Origin: Hemicentrotus pulcherrimus
Lineage: Eukaryota; Echinodermata; Echinoidea; Camarodonta; Strongylocentrotidae
Assembly: GCA_003118195.1 (NCBI GenBank)
Contig: BEXV01000072.1
Coordinates: forward strand, 197,162-224,542
Length of the DNA: 27,381 bases
Direction of reading: 5' to 3'
Shown here: piece by piece, positions 23,663 to 27,381 of the stretch
Numbering within the stretch: position 1 is the stretch's first letter
Layout: every line of letters starts with the position of its first letter
Position numbers and translations under genes: made by a program
The notes under the pieces: model-generated
Seen by the model: the letters and a program-made list of their open reading frames with translations, nothing else
What the model was told of the DNA's origin: nothing
The model's database searches: none

Positions 23663-26600
23663 AAAAACCAAAAAAAAAAAAAAAAAAAAATTTAAATAAA
23701 AAAAAAACAAAAAAAAAAAAAAATTAACAAAAAAAAAAAATAAAAAGAAGATAACCAGAAAAAATAATAAAAAAAAAAAATAATAAAAAAAAAATTTTTA
23801 AAAAAAATAGAAAAAAAAAATTAAAATTAAATTTTTTTAAATTGGGGCATTTCCAATACTGGTCTTTACCTTTAACTGCACTTACATAAAATCCAAAATC
23901 ATGGGTCTTTAAATTTTGTAAGCCTTTTACAATGCACCCTGTCTGTTGTGATATGAGTTAGATATGCATTGTGAGTTGTAACTACTTATAAACCCATTGT
24001 GGTCTGTTCATAGAACTATTTGGGGATAAGGGGAGGTACATGATCATATCAAACATAAAATCCTTATGGGTATCTTAGTGAGTACAGAGAAATTAAAGCA
24101 CTATGTAAGCTAGAAATGGCTCTACTATCATATCCTTAGAAAACCTCACCTTCTTCTTCCGCATTCTCTCATCCTTGTATTTTGCAGAAAGTTGCTCCCT
24201 CTGTTCCCGCTCCCACCGGTTCTTGTCTTCTCTCTTCTTGTCTGTCAGGGAGAATCTGCTTACAACATTTTCTGACTCACTACTCCCGGCAGGAGTCTGC
24301 TCAACAGATGGAACAGCAGGACCAGAAGGGGAGGGGACAGTTGGCACAGATGTTGGCGGCATACTAAAAGGGAGATAATTCTGGTCTTGGGAGCCAAAGC
24401 TTGATGATTGTTGTGCCTACACATTAAAAAGAGGATGTATGAAAATCTGTGACTTAAATTAAGTATTGGCAGAAAAGAAAACAAATTAGTCAAAAGTTAT
24501 GTTGGATATTGCATTTCTTGATTCTAAATTAACATTTAGAACAATTTAACAATTTTAAAGTCATGCGATTGTTACCGAATTGACTACGACTTTTGACATT
24601 CCGCCTTGATTCAAATAAACTCATTCAATACTCAGATTATCAACAAACATTATACAAGCATCCAAGCTATTTTTTCAGGAATTAAAAGCATGTACGGTAC
24701 TAACTCCTACAATTATACTCCATTCCAGTTCAGAACACCCTTACCAGTAGTTGTGATGATGATCGGAGGGAGAGCGTAGTTGTCGGTCTCGTTGAAATTT
24801 CTTGGGTTCTGTCTCCGCCTTGCAATAACCTGAGAGAAGAAAATCATACACAAGAATGTTCATACCAGGATGAATTTTTTGAGGTAGATGACTCAAAACC
24901 ATGTGGTAGACCTCACAAAAAATGGAGACCCAAAAAGGAGAAAGGAGACACATCTTGCCTTAGCCAGATAGATGATGAAGACCAGAAGGCTTGGAGAAGG
25001 GACATATGGGAAATAAAAAATCCAACCCCACAGCTTGGAATGATAATGATAATGTACTCTTCTATGCCATTCATACATGTAAATATTCAGGGTTAAAGAG
25101 AGGTCATATTTGGGTCACATTTTTGCAAAAGTAGAAACAAGAAAGCTGACTGAAACTGAAAATATGAGGATATCCATCTAATCATTTCATGCACAAATAA
25201 GTTTCTTGTATCTCTCATACGGTCATCAATATAAAAAATCTATAAATACAATTACTATTCAACTGCTTTTGAATCAAGTTAGAATTCATCGTGGCAAGCA
25301 GGGTCTACACATCAACAGCAAAATTAAAGAGAAGACACTCATGTCATTCAATACACAAGTTGAAGAATGATTGAATTCCATCAGAGCAGTTTCCTATTTT
25401 TAAGAACAACTTAATAATTTATAAGTTTGGGTCTTTGTTTAAATGCATACTAGGTTTTTGTTCAATAGGAGCCGATTTTGTTCTTCTTTCATACTAAAGG
25501 GGGCATGGTCTGCTAAAAAATTGCATTGGTCTAACTCTCTTCGGCTACAAATGCTGGGGTTGGGCCCTTCTTCAATGCATGATGTCTCTTTGGAGCCAGA
25601 AGGGCATTACCGGTAGCTCATATACTTAAACACAAAGATAATGCCCTTCTGGCTCCAAACTAACAACATATCCAATTTCATATATTCTTACCATTCTACA
25701 GCTTCATGTACAGTTAGCTTTCCTGCCTGTATCGCTGCTTGACCACGATCCAAGTCAAATCCCATACTAGCCAAGGTGACTAGTAAGGAGTCCACGGTCT
25801 GCATTGGATCAAAATGACAAACTAAAGGTAAGTGCTTCAATATTAAATTTTTCATTTGTTATCTCAATTAATTCAATTGATTTACAGTTTTTGCACTTGT
25901 CATAAAGTGTGAAACTGTCTTTAAATCTCACATAACTTCAACAGTATGACATTCCTCTATCATCAGTTCAAATTTACAAGGCCATTAATGCGAACACAAA
26001 GAATATAATGAAACTGATGACAATCATGACAAATGTTATGTTTGTTTTTTCTAAACAAGATTAAAAAATGAATATGAAAAGTTACTGAAGATATTGGTGA
26101 AAGATTATAAATTTATATACATCAATAAACAGTTAAACAGGGGTGCCCTAAGGGAGTTTACTGAATTCAGCGACACTCAAAGCGCAAACATTTTTACACT
26201 AAATGTATTTCCATTTCAGGCTGAAACAACATTGCAAACTCTTGCTTATCATCATCAGGAACATGTGGAAGGTAAGCAAAGCTCTACCACTGTCCACTCC
26301 CGTAACAAATTTCAACATTTTAAATTAAATTCTTGACCGATTTCAAAGTACTTTGTATGAGTAAAAAGAGTCCTGCACTGAACTCTGAGATTAGTTTGCA
26401 CGGCTCATCGTGTGGGGGAAGGGATGATTATGAACACATTTTACGTTGTGAAGTTAGTGACTATAATCTCAGATCCTCAGTAAATTCATGTAAGTAATTC
26501 ATCATTATGGTTGGTAACTTTAAGCATGCGCGAGCACCCCACCGTCGGTGCAGTATGCAATTGTATTGTGCTAGTTTTACCACGTCATTTACAAACTCGT

Positions 26601-27185
26601 AGCTCATAATCATTTTGCCTTCAGCGTAGACTAGAATGGATACTTAGATGACGTCATGTGCAGCGAGAGTTTAAAACACGGCCGCAAGATTTTCAACATG
26701 TCGATTTTGACTTATAATTTCCTAAAAATGCACCATTAAACGGATCATTTCAGTCAAATTGGAAAGTGGAACCGAAGTAGTTAAGCCTAGATCTAGGCCT
26801 AATTTACAATAAAAGATGCACCGGATATGCATCCTGTGAAATATGGAATTGGGCCGGTAGTTATGCCAAGTTTGGTGGGCCGAAAGAGAGAGCTGACACC
26901 ACCCAAATATTTTAAGAGGCTAACGAACGAAAGAGACTGAAAATTCGGTCTAAATCTGGATAGACTTCTGAACTAGCGCCCAAAAATCATTCAGTCACAC
27001 TCAGAGAACAAAAATCATTCAGTCACAGCACAAAAGTCAGTACATGGGACAAGTAGTTAATTAAAGTGGCCAAAATCGAAATATCAAAATTTTCACTTCC
27101 TTAAAATTTACTCTTGTTGTTATAGACTCACCACAAAATCATGCTTGTAATAAATCATACGTACCAAATCACTTGGAGAACTCAT
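5931..27185 (-). CDS. UBA-UBX-SHP-LRR protein, putative p97/VCP adaptor (21 coding exons, one in-frame stop)
   Basis: Seen: 21 exons on the minus strand join in phase through GT-AG introns: 27185-27165, 25798-25692, 24829-24745, 24416-24150, 23243-22965, 22495-22373, 21488-21380, 19881-19423, 17466-17329, 15831-15582, 11998-11856, 11081-11007, 10655-10506, 10078-10038, 9525-9351, 8961-8890, 8440-8359, 7591-7530, 6831-6720, 6443-6352, 6085-5931. The total is 998 codons plus stop. Domains: UBA 10-48, charged coiled coil about 110-180, UBX 249-328 with FPR at 296-298, SHP-like motifs at 372-378 and 490-496, acidic/Gly-rich linker 380-480, BC-box-like motif 558-567, LRRs 613-998. Known: UBA binds ubiquitin; UBX and SHP motifs bind the p97/VCP N domain; LRRs of this type select substrates in ubiquitin ligases. 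Inference: a cytosolic or nuclear adaptor bringing ubiquitinated clients to p97. Odd: codon 237 is TAA (23015-23013), upstream of UBX. It may be an assembly error, a null allele or a short-isoform stop. The start is supported by an in-frame TAA 15 nt upstream. Confidence 0.8.
6352..6443 (-). CDS. exon 20, LRRs 13 (end)-14
   Basis: 92 nt, acceptor GTCCGCAG|GAT, donor GAAAGAG|GTAAGC, phase 2 to 1. It encodes ITDRFLLSNVINSCPHISRL followed by NLSRTDISER. Confidence 0.82.
6720..6831 (-). CDS. exon 19, LRRs 12-13 (part)
   Basis: 112 nt, acceptor TTATCAAG|GTT, donor AACTAA|GTAAGT, phase 1 to 2. It encodes LTELLELHLDRTLVDDEGAK and LSKLQVLSMAETK, with the second repeat finished in exon 20 as ITDRFL. 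Confidence 0.82.
6832..7529 (-). other. intron 18
   Basis: 698 bp. It has a short run resembling telomere repeats (ggttagggttagggtt at 7023-7038) within other GTTA-rich text, and no gene. Confidence 0.5.
7530..7591 (-). CDS. exon 18, LRR 11
   Basis: 62 nt, acceptor CTCAACAG|CCT, donor TTGAGTG|GTAAGT, phase 2 to 1. It encodes LHKLSITNTKVTSAGMQYL. It lies 65 bp from the long CT/GA simple repeat in the upstream intron. Confidence 0.8.
7657..7912. repeat. CT/GA simple repeat tract
   Basis: About 255 bp of almost pure pyrimidine on the plus strand (CT, CTCTC and CTCCT units), in intron 17 (7592-8358). Three long overlapping frames through it are artefacts of composition. Mirror-symmetric purine/pyrimidine tracts of this kind can adopt triplex DNA. 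Confidence 0.9.
8359..8440 (-). CDS. exon 17, LRR 10
   Basis: 82 nt, acceptor CTTCTTGCAG|GGA, donor GACCAG|GTAGAA, phase 1 to 2. It encodes MSLCSIDLTDYSNITDAGIH, the cysteine-containing repeat type. Confidence 0.82.
8441..8889 (-). other. intron 16
   Basis: 449 bp, AT-rich, no recognisable element. Confidence 0.5.
8890..8961 (-). CDS. exon 16, LRR 9
   Basis: 72 nt, one repeat, acceptor TTTTTAG|GGT, donor ATTGCAG|GTAAGC, phase 1 at both ends. It encodes LHLMQLSLPDRHTTTDNGL. Confidence 0.82.
8962..9350 (-). other. intron 15
   Basis: 389 bp, AT-rich, no recognisable element. Confidence 0.5.
9351..9525 (-). CDS. exon 15, LRRs 6-8
   Basis: 175 nt (residues 750-807), acceptor CCATCAG|GTG, donor CTTCAAG|GTAAAA, phase 0 to 1. 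It encodes VKSLEHVGHLSQLVSLNVS, RLQRDALLKL and LKVLHISHVEGITGDEAL. It carries the only phase-0 LRR exon start, because exon 14 splits a repeat. Confidence 0.85.
9526..10037 (-). other. intron 14
   Basis: 512 bp. It holds an ATT/ATC trinucleotide microsatellite at 10000-10031, next to the exon 14 donor, and nothing gene-like. Confidence 0.55.
10038..10078 (-). CDS. exon 14, short LRR exon
   Basis: 41 nt, acceptor GTTATTACAG|GGT, donor ACACAG|GTATGT, phase 1 to 0. It encodes LSKLKNLGLEQTQ, the first half of a repeat completed by exon 15. It is too short for simple open-frame detection but is supported by both splice sites, phase and the LRR pattern. Confidence 0.75.
10079..10505 (-). other. 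intron 13
   Basis: 427 bp, AT-rich, nothing recognisable. The plus-strand open frame at 10206-10418 has no family features. Confidence 0.45.
10506..10655 (-). CDS. exon 13, LRRs 4-5
   Basis: 150 nt, two repeats, acceptor CTTTCTCAG|AAT, donor TTAGCAA|GTAGGC, phase 1 at both ends. It encodes LTTLLLEGTGVTDAGLETF and LTNLSLNRTNVTDMAVLFL. Confidence 0.85.
10656..11006 (-). other. intron 12
   Basis: 351 bp. It contains the short inverted pair ccacgttttttaaaacgtgt (10796-10815) and a TGACGTCA at 10853-10860. No gene. Confidence 0.5.
11007..11081 (-). CDS. exon 12, LRR 3
   Basis: 75 nt, exactly one repeat length, acceptor CATTGTAG|GTC, donor GTACAAG|GTAGGT, phase 1 at both ends. It encodes LKKLQHLNLSNNKSLTDKVF, a textbook LRR. 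Confidence 0.85.
11082..11855 (-). other. intron 11
   Basis: 774 bp, AT-rich. It has a loosely repeated motif (acggttgggaaaattc / atggttgggagaattt at 11391-11427) and no gene. Confidence 0.5.
11856..11998 (-). CDS. exon 11, LRRs 1-2
   Basis: 143 nt (residues 613-660), acceptor CTCCCTACAG|CCA, donor ATTACAA|GTAGGT, phase 2 to 1. HLQRLALDCYKYTTNELLQ and HLSSLNLASCPLITDQGLL are two repeats of the LxxLxLxxC..ITDxGL type found in FBXL and AMN1 proteins. It joins exon 10 across a 3.6 kb transposon-rich intron. Confidence 0.82.
12259..12689. mobile_element. nested TA-flanked element inside copy A
   Basis: 431 bp with the same terminal repeats (ccgtaattaacgttgtataa at the left, its reverse-complement-like ttatacaccgttaattacgg at the right). 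TA lies on both sides (12257-12258, 12690-12691). Copy B preserves the empty site, which proves the insertion boundaries. Its interior differs from the outer element; a short stretch at 12423-12460 in one frame reads RGPRIGPCGTP, which I cannot assign. Confidence 0.85.
12959..13043 (+). repeat. tRNA-Leu-like pseudogene / SINE head, copy A
   Basis: GGATGGCCGCGCGGTCTAAG matches the A-box side of tRNA-Leu (long-variable-arm type), and AGTTCGACTCCCGC the B box. The acceptor and T stems no longer pair, and the anticodon position reads TGG. It is therefore a decayed tRNA-derived unit, not a working tRNA. It is followed by a TA- and T-rich tail. Confidence 0.65.
13362..13565 (-). CDS. coding-like fragment interrupted by an assembly gap
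   Basis: Minus-strand text upstream of the gap reads QFKALAQQQQNQA after an acceptor-like TTTTATTACAAG|GCA. Text after the 41-N gap (13510-13470) reads GEKVKPGRLPVSTQVGRP then LTPSATRDGLLLE, with a weak donor-like GAG|GTCTAT. The open frame continues to a stop at 13362. The GC content is higher than in the surrounding intron. I do not recognise it. It could be a cassette exon of the LRR gene, a retrocopied fragment, or chance. The direct join of exons 10 and 11 already looks complete, so it is not needed. Confidence 0.25.
   Translation of the reverse strand, partial: FYYKAQFKALAQQQQNQAXXXXXXXXXXXXXXGEKVKPGRLPVSTQVGRPLTPSATRDGLLLEVYHK
13470..13510. other. assembly gap (41 N)
   Basis: A run of N between the two copies of the duplicated segment. 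The duplication probably hindered assembly, so the spacer length is not reliable. Confidence 0.95.
13809..14363. mobile_element. TA-flanked inverted-repeat transposon, copy B
   Basis: 555 bp, same ends as copy A (left end mutated to ctgtaattaacagtgtataa), TA at 13807-13808 and 14364-14365. It is uninterrupted and shows the element's basic layout: terminal repeat, a 250-bp unique body, tRNA-Leu-like part, T-rich stretch, terminal repeat. Confidence 0.75.
14199..14283 (+). repeat. tRNA-Leu-like pseudogene / SINE head, copy B
   Basis: Same unit as 12959-13043 with few differences; the anticodon position reads CGG. It is embedded in the transposon copy B and has the same unpaired stems. Confidence 0.65.
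14950..15430. mobile_element. diverged inverted-repeat (MITE-like) element
   Basis: 15072-15115 (gcaaattagtgagttgatga...) and 15303-15345 are imperfect reverse complements. Outer text also pairs loosely (aacagttaaagtatcagcaa near 14959 against a reverse match near 15395-15415). It has no coding frame and lies in intron 10. Confidence 0.5.
15582..15831 (-). CDS. exon 10, BC-box-like segment preceding the LRRs
   Basis: 250 nt (residues 530-612), acceptor CCATACAG|CTG, donor CCTTG|GTAAGT, phase 1 to 2. TLLDMCVKCT (558-567) resembles the elongin C-binding BC box ([STP]-L-x3-C-x3-hydrophobic), although the last position is Thr. VPPTVAERLLTELKKSGHL follows. That pattern, a BC box then 'LPPxLAxxLL' leading into LRRs, is like ZYG11/ZER1-type receptors (family knowledge; similarity judged by eye). 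Confidence 0.75.
17102..17190. mobile_element. miniature inverted-repeat element
   Basis: The left end tacagtgaaacctgtctata..aagaccgc pairs with the right end gcggtctttgtgtacggg..tttctgta as imperfect 26-28 bp inverted repeats, 89 bp overall, in intron 9 (15832-17328). The rest of intron 9 holds no recognisable gene. Confidence 0.65.
17329..17466 (-). CDS. exon 9, second SHP-like motif
   Basis: 138 nt (residues 484-529), acceptor TTTGATAG|GAT, phase 1. GFGQHAWGEGRRLNIDG contains a second W-G-x-G-x-x-L motif (490-496). The donor is ambiguous: ATTG|GTAATA at 17329 or CCTG|GTCGTA at 17338. Both keep phase and differ by three residues; I prefer 17329 because it fits the donor consensus better. 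Confidence 0.7.
18404..18935. repeat. 130-150 bp tandem units
   Basis: The same phrase (tctaatca..tcat..gctctgcaag) recurs near 18431, 18494, 18626, 18769 and 18920. The 18431/18494 pair is an exact 62-bp duplicate around one N and is probably an assembly artefact; the other copies are real, diverged repeats. Confidence 0.7.
19100..19253 (+). mobile_element. 3' end of a non-LTR retrotransposon
   Basis: A sequence ending 'ccttgaattgaattgaa' after 'ctgtatcgcaattcagcctc' and 'acggcttcaaagatattttg' has the look of a CR1/L2-like LINE 3' end with a pentamer tail (established feature of such elements). It is only the tail, with no coding sequence. Confidence 0.45.
19423..19881 (-). CDS. exon 8, acidic Gly-rich linker with first SHP-like motif
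   Basis: 459 nt (residues 331-483), acceptor TTGTTACAG|CGC, donor GGTCAAG|GTTAGT, phase 1 at both ends. The sequence RWGRGHTIGE (371-380) matches the W-G-x-G-x-x-[LI] form of the SHP box known from derlins. It is followed by about 70 residues rich in Glu/Asp and a run of six Gly near residue 475. Outside the SHP-like motif it looks disordered. The other frames also stay open because of the GC-rich composition, so they should be ignored. Confidence 0.8.
20815..20905. repeat. direct repeat pair
   Basis: Two similar units of about 47 bp (gaaaacgagataaacaactt / gaaacgagagagacaacttc, each followed by cagaa..cagaagtt) in intron 7. A second, looser direct pair, with ttcattctttctcaatcttt-like motifs, lies at 20208-20240 and 20383-20415. 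Confidence 0.6.
21049..21203. repeat. long palindrome, about 64-bp arms
   Basis: The left arm 21049-21112 and right arm 21138-21203 are near-perfect reverse complements (shared core cgatctgcgcctactgtcta, with a few mismatches) around a 25-bp centre. A short motif, gcattccagaat or gcattccgaat, is repeated in both arms and again to 21278. It lies in intron 7 (19882-21379). It is most likely a foldback/MITE element; it contains no coding frame. Confidence 0.8.
21380..21488 (-). CDS. exon 7, UBX domain second half with FPR loop
   Basis: 109 nt (residues 295-330), acceptor TTCAG|CCA, donor TTACAAG|GTAACT, phase 0 to 1. PFPRKVYTAEELTKSLYDLG holds the FPR signature of the p97-binding UBX loop (296-298). 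LTPSGSLVVRTG is the last UBX strand. It aligns by eye with the UBXN1 C-terminus (FPRRxF...LQELGLVPSAVLIV). Confidence 0.88.
21708..21745. repeat. TA microsatellite
   Basis: A run of TA dinucleotides with one CA interruption, in intron 6 (21489-22372). The same intron has a short repeated motif, 'cccaatggtt', near 21930-21960. Nothing gene-like is seen. Confidence 0.8.
22373..22495 (-). CDS. exon 6, UBX domain first half
   Basis: 123 nt (residues 254-294), acceptor TTCACAG|ATA, donor ATGCAG|GTTTGG, phase 0 at both ends. It encodes IRLPSGQHIRETF, a typical UBX strand 1-2 with the conserved Arg (255) that contacts p97, then the helix SLLSEVISKIKEL. Confidence 0.85.
22496..22964 (-). other. intron 5
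   Basis: 469 bp, AT-rich, with a short CAT/ATC repeat near 22878-22898 and nothing else recognisable. Confidence 0.5.
22965..23243 (-). CDS. exon 5, end of coiled coil to first UBX strand, with in-frame TAA
   Basis: 279 nt (codons 161-253), acceptor TTAAATTCAG|GCT, donor CTACAG|GTACCG, phase 0 at both ends. It starts AHDIVLKGIEDDRKAKQ, which resembles the conserved helix before UBX in this family, then a Ser/Thr/Pro linker. Codon 237 is TAA at 23015-23013. The same frame continues open as ESKGPAPEPPVNCTLQ and joins exon 6 to make the first UBX strand (CTLQ-IRLPSG). The frame on both sides is plainly the coding one, so the stop is a single-codon interruption and not a wrong exon call. Confidence 0.7.
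23556..23838. repeat. A-rich low-complexity tract
   Basis: About 280 bp of A runs broken by scattered T, C and G, in intron 4 (23244-24149). In the transcript this is a long U-rich tract. Its irregular interruptions also suggest sequencing or assembly noise. The rest of the intron is unremarkable. Confidence 0.8.
24150..24416 (-). CDS. exon 4, Ser/Pro linker and charged coiled coil
   Basis: 267 nt (residues 72-160), acceptor AATGTGTAG|GCA, donor AAGAAG|GTGAGG, phase 0 at both ends. A Pro/Ser/Val-rich linker is followed by a strongly charged helix (DKKREDKNRWEREQREQL, then SAKYKDERMRKKK). Many UBA-UBX proteins have such a charged coiled coil between the two domains, UBXN1 among them. Confidence 0.8.
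24417..24744 (-). other. intron 3
   Basis: 328 bp, AT-rich, no recognisable repeat or gene. Confidence 0.5.
24745..24829 (-). CDS. exon 3, end of UBA and start of linker
   Basis: 85 nt, acceptor TTCTCTCAG|GTT, donor CTACTG|GTAAGG, phase 2 to 0. Its first base completes Trp43, and WLLQGG closes UBA helix 3. The remainder (residues about 48-71) is Ser/Thr-rich and looks disordered. Confidence 0.75.
25589..25659. repeat. perfect hairpin, 21-bp arms
   Basis: The arms 25589-25609 and 25639-25659 are exact reverse complements (TTTGGAGCCAGAAGGGCATT plus A) with a 29-nt loop, inside intron 2 (24830-25691). The size fits a miniature inverted-repeat element or a pre-miRNA-like foldback. The rest of intron 2 shows nothing notable. 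Confidence 0.8.
25692..25798 (-). CDS. exon 2, UBA domain
   Basis: 107 nt, acceptor CCAATGCAG|ACC, donor GAATG|GTAAG, phase 0 to 2. It encodes residues 8-43 with the UBA hallmarks: LLVTLASMGFDLDRGQAAI, including the MGF loop (19-21) that contacts ubiquitin, and the helix-3 motif VHEAVEWLL completed by exon 3. The same N-terminal position of UBA is known in UBXN1 and other UBA-UBX p97 cofactors. Confidence 0.85.
26649..26656. promoter_or_regulatory. CRE/ATF palindrome
   Basis: A perfect TGACGTCA about 530 bp inside the gene from the start codon. Octamers arise by chance, and another copy is present at 10853-10860, so function is speculative. Confidence 0.15.
26981..27027. repeat. short direct repeat, period 28
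   Basis: Two identical 19-mers (caaaaatcattcagtcaca), the second starting at 27009. Confidence 0.7.
27165..27185 (-). CDS. exon 1, start codon
   Basis: Seven codons (MSSPSDL) from ATG at 27185 to donor TTG|GTACGT, phase 0. The -3 base is A, and an in-frame TAA lies 15 nt upstream, so no longer N-terminus exists in this exon. The join to exon 2 gives SSPSDL-TVDSLL, leading directly into the UBA domain. A second GT four bases further on is less consensus-like. Confidence 0.65.
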
Positions 27186-27381
27186 ATTTCGCCACTCTTA
27201 GTTTTTCTGGCAGCCTCACTACGCTAGCTTCAATCAAGCAAATGCAAAAAGAGGGGAAAGTACTTCTTTCTAATTCTTCCTCTTGCTTGTACTTCTTGTT
27301 GTTCTTGTTCTTAGTAGACCACCGTTAAAAAAAAAAACATCTTTTCTTTTTTTTTCTTCTTCTTCTTTTTCCTTCTTCTTT
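27186..27381 (-). promoter_or_regulatory. 5' UTR and possible promoter-proximal DNA of the UBA-UBX-LRR gene
   Basis: Sequence upstream of the start codon. It holds an in-frame TAA just before ATG and, at 27325-27381, a CTT/TTC-rich low-complexity tract at the window edge. I see no TATA box or clear initiator, so the transcription start is unknown. Confidence 0.3.

Larger units (their letters stand above)
25799..27164 (-). other. intron 1
   Basis: 1366 bp. It contains a palindromic CRE-like octamer TGACGTCA at 26649-26656 in a locally less AT-rich stretch (about 26520-26700), and a 19-bp direct repeat at 26981-26999 and 27009-27027 (period 28). No coding sequence is evident. Confidence 0.55.

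Noticed and set aside
24175..24378. Plus-strand and alternative minus-strand frames at exon 4
   Set aside because: Shadows of the exon whose true frame gives the charged coiled coil with splice sites at both ends.
1..27381. CRISPR array or bacterial operon structure
   Set aside because: No regularly spaced repeats with unique spacers, and the gene structure is intron-rich and eukaryotic.

Overview
The window looks like AT-rich genomic DNA of a marine invertebrate, most likely an echinoderm such as a sea urchin. This rests on long introns with GT-AG junctions, abundant short inverted-repeat transposons, a tRNA-Leu-like repeat head, LINE/SINE 3' tails (the 'aaagcgctttgagc...gcgctatata' type and an ATTGA-repeat type), and a nuclear-receptor-site-rich tandem repeat of a kind I associate with echinoderm and other marine invertebrate genomes. 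The species is not proven. There are assembly gaps (41 N at 13470-13510 and single N at 2795, 18493 and 20124).

Most of the window (27185 down to 5931, minus strand) is one gene. I joined 21 coding exons by GT-AG sites and matching phases; together they give 2997 nt (998 codons plus stop). The predicted protein has, in order, an N-terminal UBA domain (about 10-48, MGF loop at 19-21), a charged coiled coil (about 110-180), a UBX domain (about 249-328, FPR loop at 296-298), a Gly-rich acidic linker with two SHP-like p97-binding motifs (W372-I378 and W490-L496), a segment with an elongin BC-box-like motif (558-567), and about 15 cysteine-containing-type leucine-rich repeats (613-998). The first half resembles UBXN1-type p97/VCP cofactors and the second half resembles AMN1/FBXL/ZYG11-type substrate receptors. 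I do not know a vertebrate protein that combines them; the combination suggests one chain linking ubiquitinated substrates, a target-recognition solenoid and the p97 unfoldase. An in-frame TAA at 23013-23015, between coiled coil and UBX, breaks the reading frame in this assembly.

The left end (328-561, minus) carries a probable first exon of a second gene in the same orientation, with an N-terminus like BDP1, the TFIIIB subunit. The 5.4 kb between the two genes holds LINE/SINE debris, small inverted-repeat elements and a 92-bp tandem array that begins inside the last exon of the LRR gene and includes its stop codon.

The introns carry most of the other structure. Intron 10 (11999-15581) has two copies of a TA-flanked inverted-repeat transposon with a tRNA-Leu-like core, one of them carrying a nested element at a precise TA site that is empty in the other copy. 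Intron 8 (17467-19422) has a 1.1 kb inverted-repeat element with DR1-type sites. Intron 7 has a 64-bp-arm palindrome, intron 2 a perfect 21-bp-arm hairpin, intron 17 a CT tract, and intron 4 an A-rich tract.
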